Shown here: positions 61,671 through 64,000 of the stretch, piece after piece | Layout of the letters: each line of letters begins with the position of its first letter | Numbering within the stretch: position 1 is the stretch's first letter | Assembly (NCBI GenBank): GCA_937951685.1 | Contig: CALFBG010000176.1 | Span: forward strand, 1-64,000 | Length of the DNA: 64,000 nucleotides | Origin: an uncultured Saprospiraceae bacterium | GTDB lineage: Bacteria; Bacteroidota; Bacteroidia; Chitinophagales; Saprospiraceae | Reading direction: 5' to 3' | Program-made: the position numbers and the translations under genes | The notes under the pieces: generated by a model | What the model was told of the DNA's origin: nothing | Seen by the model: only the letters and a program-made list of their open reading frames with translations | Database searches by the model: none

Positions 61671-61901
61671 TTTTTTCCTTTTCTTTGTGGAGTTATTGTA
61701 GGAAATCTCATAAAAAATGCTAAAATAACTAGATTATGAGATAGAAGTTATTGTAAAAGTGGCTATTCTTTTCGCATTTATGGATAACTTCTACAATTAA
61801 ATGCTTGATCAGTGCTAATTGTTTAAGGATAAGTACATTGGCGATATTTCCTAGATTTCATTTTTGGAAGAAAAATCCATTCAGTCTTTTTAAAAATAGT
61901 T

Positions 61902-62609
61902 ATGTTAGATATTAGTGGTTTACAAGTTTTGTACGAAGATAATCATTTGATTGCGGTGCATAAACCTGCAGGTTGGCTCTCCCAAGGAGACAAAACCGGA
62001 GATACGGCAATGCCAGATTATGTAAAAGCCTATATTAAAAAAAAGTACAAAAAAGAGGGAGATGTTTTCTTGGGTTCCATTCATCGCTTAGATCGTCCGG
62101 TTAGTGGCGTTTTAGTTTTTGCGCGTACGAGCAAAGCCTTGACGCGGATGAACAAACTTTTTCAGGATCAAGAAGTCGATAAAATATACTGGGCCATTAC
62201 CAGCCAACGACCGGATCCCATTTCGGGGACTTTAGAACATTTCCTACTCAAAGATCGGACGCGTAATATCACTAAAGCTTATGATAAGCTTAGTAACCGG
62301 GCGGCAGGTGCAAAAAAGTCGACGTTAAAGTATAAGTTGATCGGACAATCTGCCGACAACCATTTGATTGAGGTCAAACCCATGACGGGACGTTCTCACC
62401 AAATTAGGGTGCAGCTTGCAACCATAGGGTGTTCGATTCGAGGAGATTTAAAATATGGTTATCCCCGTGCAAATAAAGATTCAAGCATTCATTTACACTG
62501 TACCTCGATGTCTTTTATTCATCCGGTAAAAAAGGAGCGAATTAAGATTTCATCTCGACCACCCAAAGATCAGATTTGGGGGCATTTTAAGCATTTTTTT
62601 GAATACTAA
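61902..62609 (+). CDS. RluA-family pseudouridine synthase
   Basis: A 235-residue pseudouridine synthase without an S4 domain. Asp64 in SIHRLDRPVSGVLVF is catalytic; VHKPAGWLSQGD opens the domain and PMTGRSHQIRVQL and LHCTSMSFIHP close it. It is the second RluA-type gene in the window, distinct in sequence from the one at 48189-48917. The RNA target is unknown. A small secreted protein gene starts 16 bases after its stop, so the two are likely cotranscribed. Confidence 0.9.
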   Translation: MLDISGLQVLYEDNHLIAVHKPAGWLSQGDKTGDTAMPDYVKAYIKKKYKKEGDVFLGSIHRLDRPVSGVLVFARTSKALTRMNKLFQDQEVDKIYWAITSQRPDPISGTLEHFLLKDRTRNITKAYDKLSNRAAGAKKSTLKYKLIGQSADNHLIEVKPMTGRSHQIRVQLATIGCSIRGDLKYGYPRANKDSSIHLHCTSMSFIHPVKKERIKISSRPPKDQIWGHFKHFFEY

Positions 62610-62625
62610 CCCGAATTTCAACGAT

Positions 62626-63453
62626 ATGTCTTTTAAATCTTATGCTTTTGTTTTAGGAATTTCTTTTTTATTGGGAACCCCATTCATTGCACTAGCCCAA
62701 ACGGTTATTCCCTATCCGGATAATTCTACCGACGTTGCAGGCTTTTTAAAGAATGGCATTCCACCTATTCATCAAGTTTGGACTCCCGAAACCTACGAAA
62801 AAGCTTTCGAGGTTTTATTTAAGATTTATGAATTGGATAAGTATTCCATGCCACGCTATCAAAGTCAGACTTCTGCGCCCGTTTTTGCACGCTTAGTCGC
62901 TGCGGAAAACTTTGATTACCTTCTCGATTCAAATTTTACGCTAAAAGATAGAATTGTTGCCCTTGAGCGTTATGCTTATCTACCAGATCGCTTACTAGGT
63001 ATTTATGCAGAAAAAGAAGCCAACTACGAACGTTTCGGCGGTGAGGTGCTAGAAATTATGCGATTAACTACCCGACTAACAAGCCATGCAGTGCTGCTAC
63101 TCAATGAACTTAAATCTTCGATCGGCAAGCAAGCAGATACGGAAGGGTTTAAAGAAGGGTATAATAATATTTTGAATGCACATGAAAGTTCGGTTGCGAG
63201 TATTATTGATGTTTTGGAAAATAGTAAGGAGCGCTATCCTGCCTTGGCACTTGAGGATTTTAGTTGTACCATGTTGGTATTTATTCCCGAGGTTTGGCCC
63301 CAACTCAAAGTTACGGATCGCAAAGCGCTACGGTCAAGGATCGAAATTCTTGCTAAGACTTACCCACAAAAAAAACTGAGAAAGCGCTTACGCAAACTAA
63401 GGAAGAACTTAAAAAAGCTAGATAAAAGCTTAGACAAAAAGTCGAGTATCTAA
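62626..63453 (+). CDS. Exported helical protein of unknown function
   Basis: I do not recognise the family. The frame is open from a TTG at 62599, but the ATG at 62626 begins directly with a signal peptide (SYAFVLGISFLLGTPFIALAQ) and avoids overlap with the upstream gene; this gives 275 residues. The mature part is mainly helical with an acidic and aromatic first half and a very basic C-terminal tail (KKLRKRLRKLRKNLKKLDK). No enzyme motif or lipobox is seen. Probably periplasmic. Confidence 0.6.
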   Translation: MSFKSYAFVLGISFLLGTPFIALAQTVIPYPDNSTDVAGFLKNGIPPIHQVWTPETYEKAFEVLFKIYELDKYSMPRYQSQTSAPVFARLVAAENFDYLLDSNFTLKDRIVALERYAYLPDRLLGIYAEKEANYERFGGEVLEIMRLTTRLTSHAVLLLNELKSSIGKQADTEGFKEGYNNILNAHESSVASIIDVLENSKERYPALALEDFSCTMLVFIPEVWPQLKVTDRKALRSRIEILAKTYPQKKLRKRLRKLRKNLKKLDKSLDKKSSI

Positions 63454-63459
63454 AAAATC

Positions 63460-63496
63460 AAAAAAGTCATAGCAGAGGAACTGCTATGACTTTTTT
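63460..63496. terminator. Bidirectional terminator before the adhesin gene end
   Basis: AAAAAAGTCATAGCAG (63460-63475) and CTGCTATGACTTTTTT (63481-63496) form a 16-base-pair stem with a 5-base loop and a T-run on each strand. It separates convergent genes. Confidence 0.88.
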
Positions 63497-63557
63497 TTAT
63501 GAATGAATTAGCTGCTTTTTTCAACACTGAACTTCAGCATTTTTTCAGCATTTAAAG

Positions 63558-64000
63558 TTATTTTAAGATCACAAATCTTCTTGCCGTCTTCTTGCCTTCT
63601 GATTCGAGAACCATGAAGTAACTTCCTGCTGGTGCATCACTAATATCTACTTGATACTGGAAATGCTGATCTCTCGTTACCGGATAGCGTCTCACCACTT
63701 GTCCGACTGAATTGCTGATAAACATCCCCATCGACTTCGCTTCCGAGAAATCCACGTTGACGTTGAATAAGCCATCCGAAGGATTCGGGAACAATTCCAA
63801 AGATAATAAGCCTGCAATTTCAGTCGTACTCGTCGCAACGGAGATATCTACCGTTTGTGTGCTTGAGCAACCATTGGCGTCCGTCACGGTTACGGTATAA
63901 ATTCCGTTGGCAAGGTTTTCAAGGAAGGCACCATTTTCACCATTATTCCAATTGTAAGTAAATGGTGGTGTGCCACCCGAAACAATTGCCGTTGCCGTAC
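63558..64000 (-). CDS. C-terminal end of an SprB-like T9SS adhesin (partial)
   Basis: The reading frame continues without a stop to the right edge, so only about the last 147 codons are seen. Upstream of residue VTDANGCSS the frame reads an SprB-type repeat (SGGTPPFTYNWNNGENG, LANGIYTVTVTDANGC), and the last 85 residues are a T9SS sorting domain (LELFPNPSDGLFNVNVDF, SVGQVVRRYPV, PAGSYFMVLESEGKKTARRFVILK). SprB-repeat proteins include large surface adhesins used in gliding in some relatives. The full length and the start lie outside the window. Confidence 0.88.
   Translation of the reverse strand, partial: TATAIVSGGTPPFTYNWNNGENGAFLENLANGIYTVTVTDANGCSSTQTVDISVATSTTEIAGLLSLELFPNPSDGLFNVNVDFSEAKSMGMFISNSVGQVVRRYPVTRDQHFQYQVDISDAPAGSYFMVLESEGKKTARRFVILK

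Noticed and set aside
1-64000. tRNA, rRNA, tmRNA and CRISPR arrays
   Set aside because: No GTTCRANYC-type arms with cloverleaf pairing, no rRNA-like blocks and no regularly spaced repeats were found in the intergenic regions by eye; AATTCGAATCC at 56450-56460 is part of a terminator hairpin, not a tRNA arm.

Overview
Organism. This is a dense chromosomal stretch from a member of the Bacteroidota, most likely a Saprospiria-like marine or freshwater lineage (lineage is inference). The phylum call rests on type IX secretion (T9SS) C-terminal sorting domains at 30559-33078 and 63558-64000, SprB-type adhesin repeats at the right edge, TAnnTTTG -7 promoter elements (for example 52385-52392), the near absence of Shine-Dalgarno sequences, LytTR/LytS-type signalling, and a futalosine-pathway menaquinone gene (mqnD). 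Base composition is evenly AT-rich. I see no rRNA, tRNA, CRISPR array, prophage or insertion sequence. Layout, 1-17.9 kb: an FMN-reductase-like protein and an S41 protease converge; DUF72 and polyphosphate kinase form a minus-strand pair; a biotin operon follows (bioF-bioD-bioA-ketoacyl synthase-bioB); then a SanA-like membrane protein, triosephosphate isomerase, an S24 regulator, a small beta-rich protein, biotin carboxylase overlapping a class IV aminotransferase, and a lipoprotein 5'-nucleotidase. Layout, 17.9-33.8 kb: this is the accessory-looking part. It holds a 1443-residue protein with eight YegP-like (DUF1508) modules, one membrane span and a C-terminal OmpA domain; a 1694-residue alpha-2-macroglobulin with embedded carboxypeptidase-regulatory and TonB-C domains; a 51-residue peptide with a double-glycine leader motif; an unrecognised all-helical protein; and a T9SS-exported protein carrying both dockerin-like and cohesin-like segments. 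Layout, 33.8-64 kb: a Crp/Fnr regulator with an Hsp31/DJ-1 protein, a DEAD-box helicase, a fructosamine-kinase-like protein, a LytS/LytTR two-component pair, a pterin pair (PTPS, folE), fabD, a YqgE/AlgH protein, an ABC-F ATPase, a minus-strand envelope/RNA-modification group that includes a RibF-glycosyltransferase fusion, Mrp and NifU iron-sulfur proteins, pyrF, a DnaQ-GIY-YIG nuclease, a NamZ-like muramidase, rocD, ald, mqnD, an RluA synthase, a small secreted protein and the 3' end of an SprB-like adhesin. How the genes fit together: most of the window is housekeeping metabolism (biotin, fatty acid initiation, pterin, flavin, menaquinone, Fe-S, pyrimidine) mixed with envelope functions. 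The biotin operon would supply the cofactor used by the nearby biotin carboxylase. Mrp and NifU fit iron-sulfur assembly for enzymes such as BioB. The novelty is concentrated at 18-33 kb and in the RibF-GT2 fusion. Several intergenic repeats and terminator-like hairpins with no obvious upstream gene suggest small RNAs or leader regulation.
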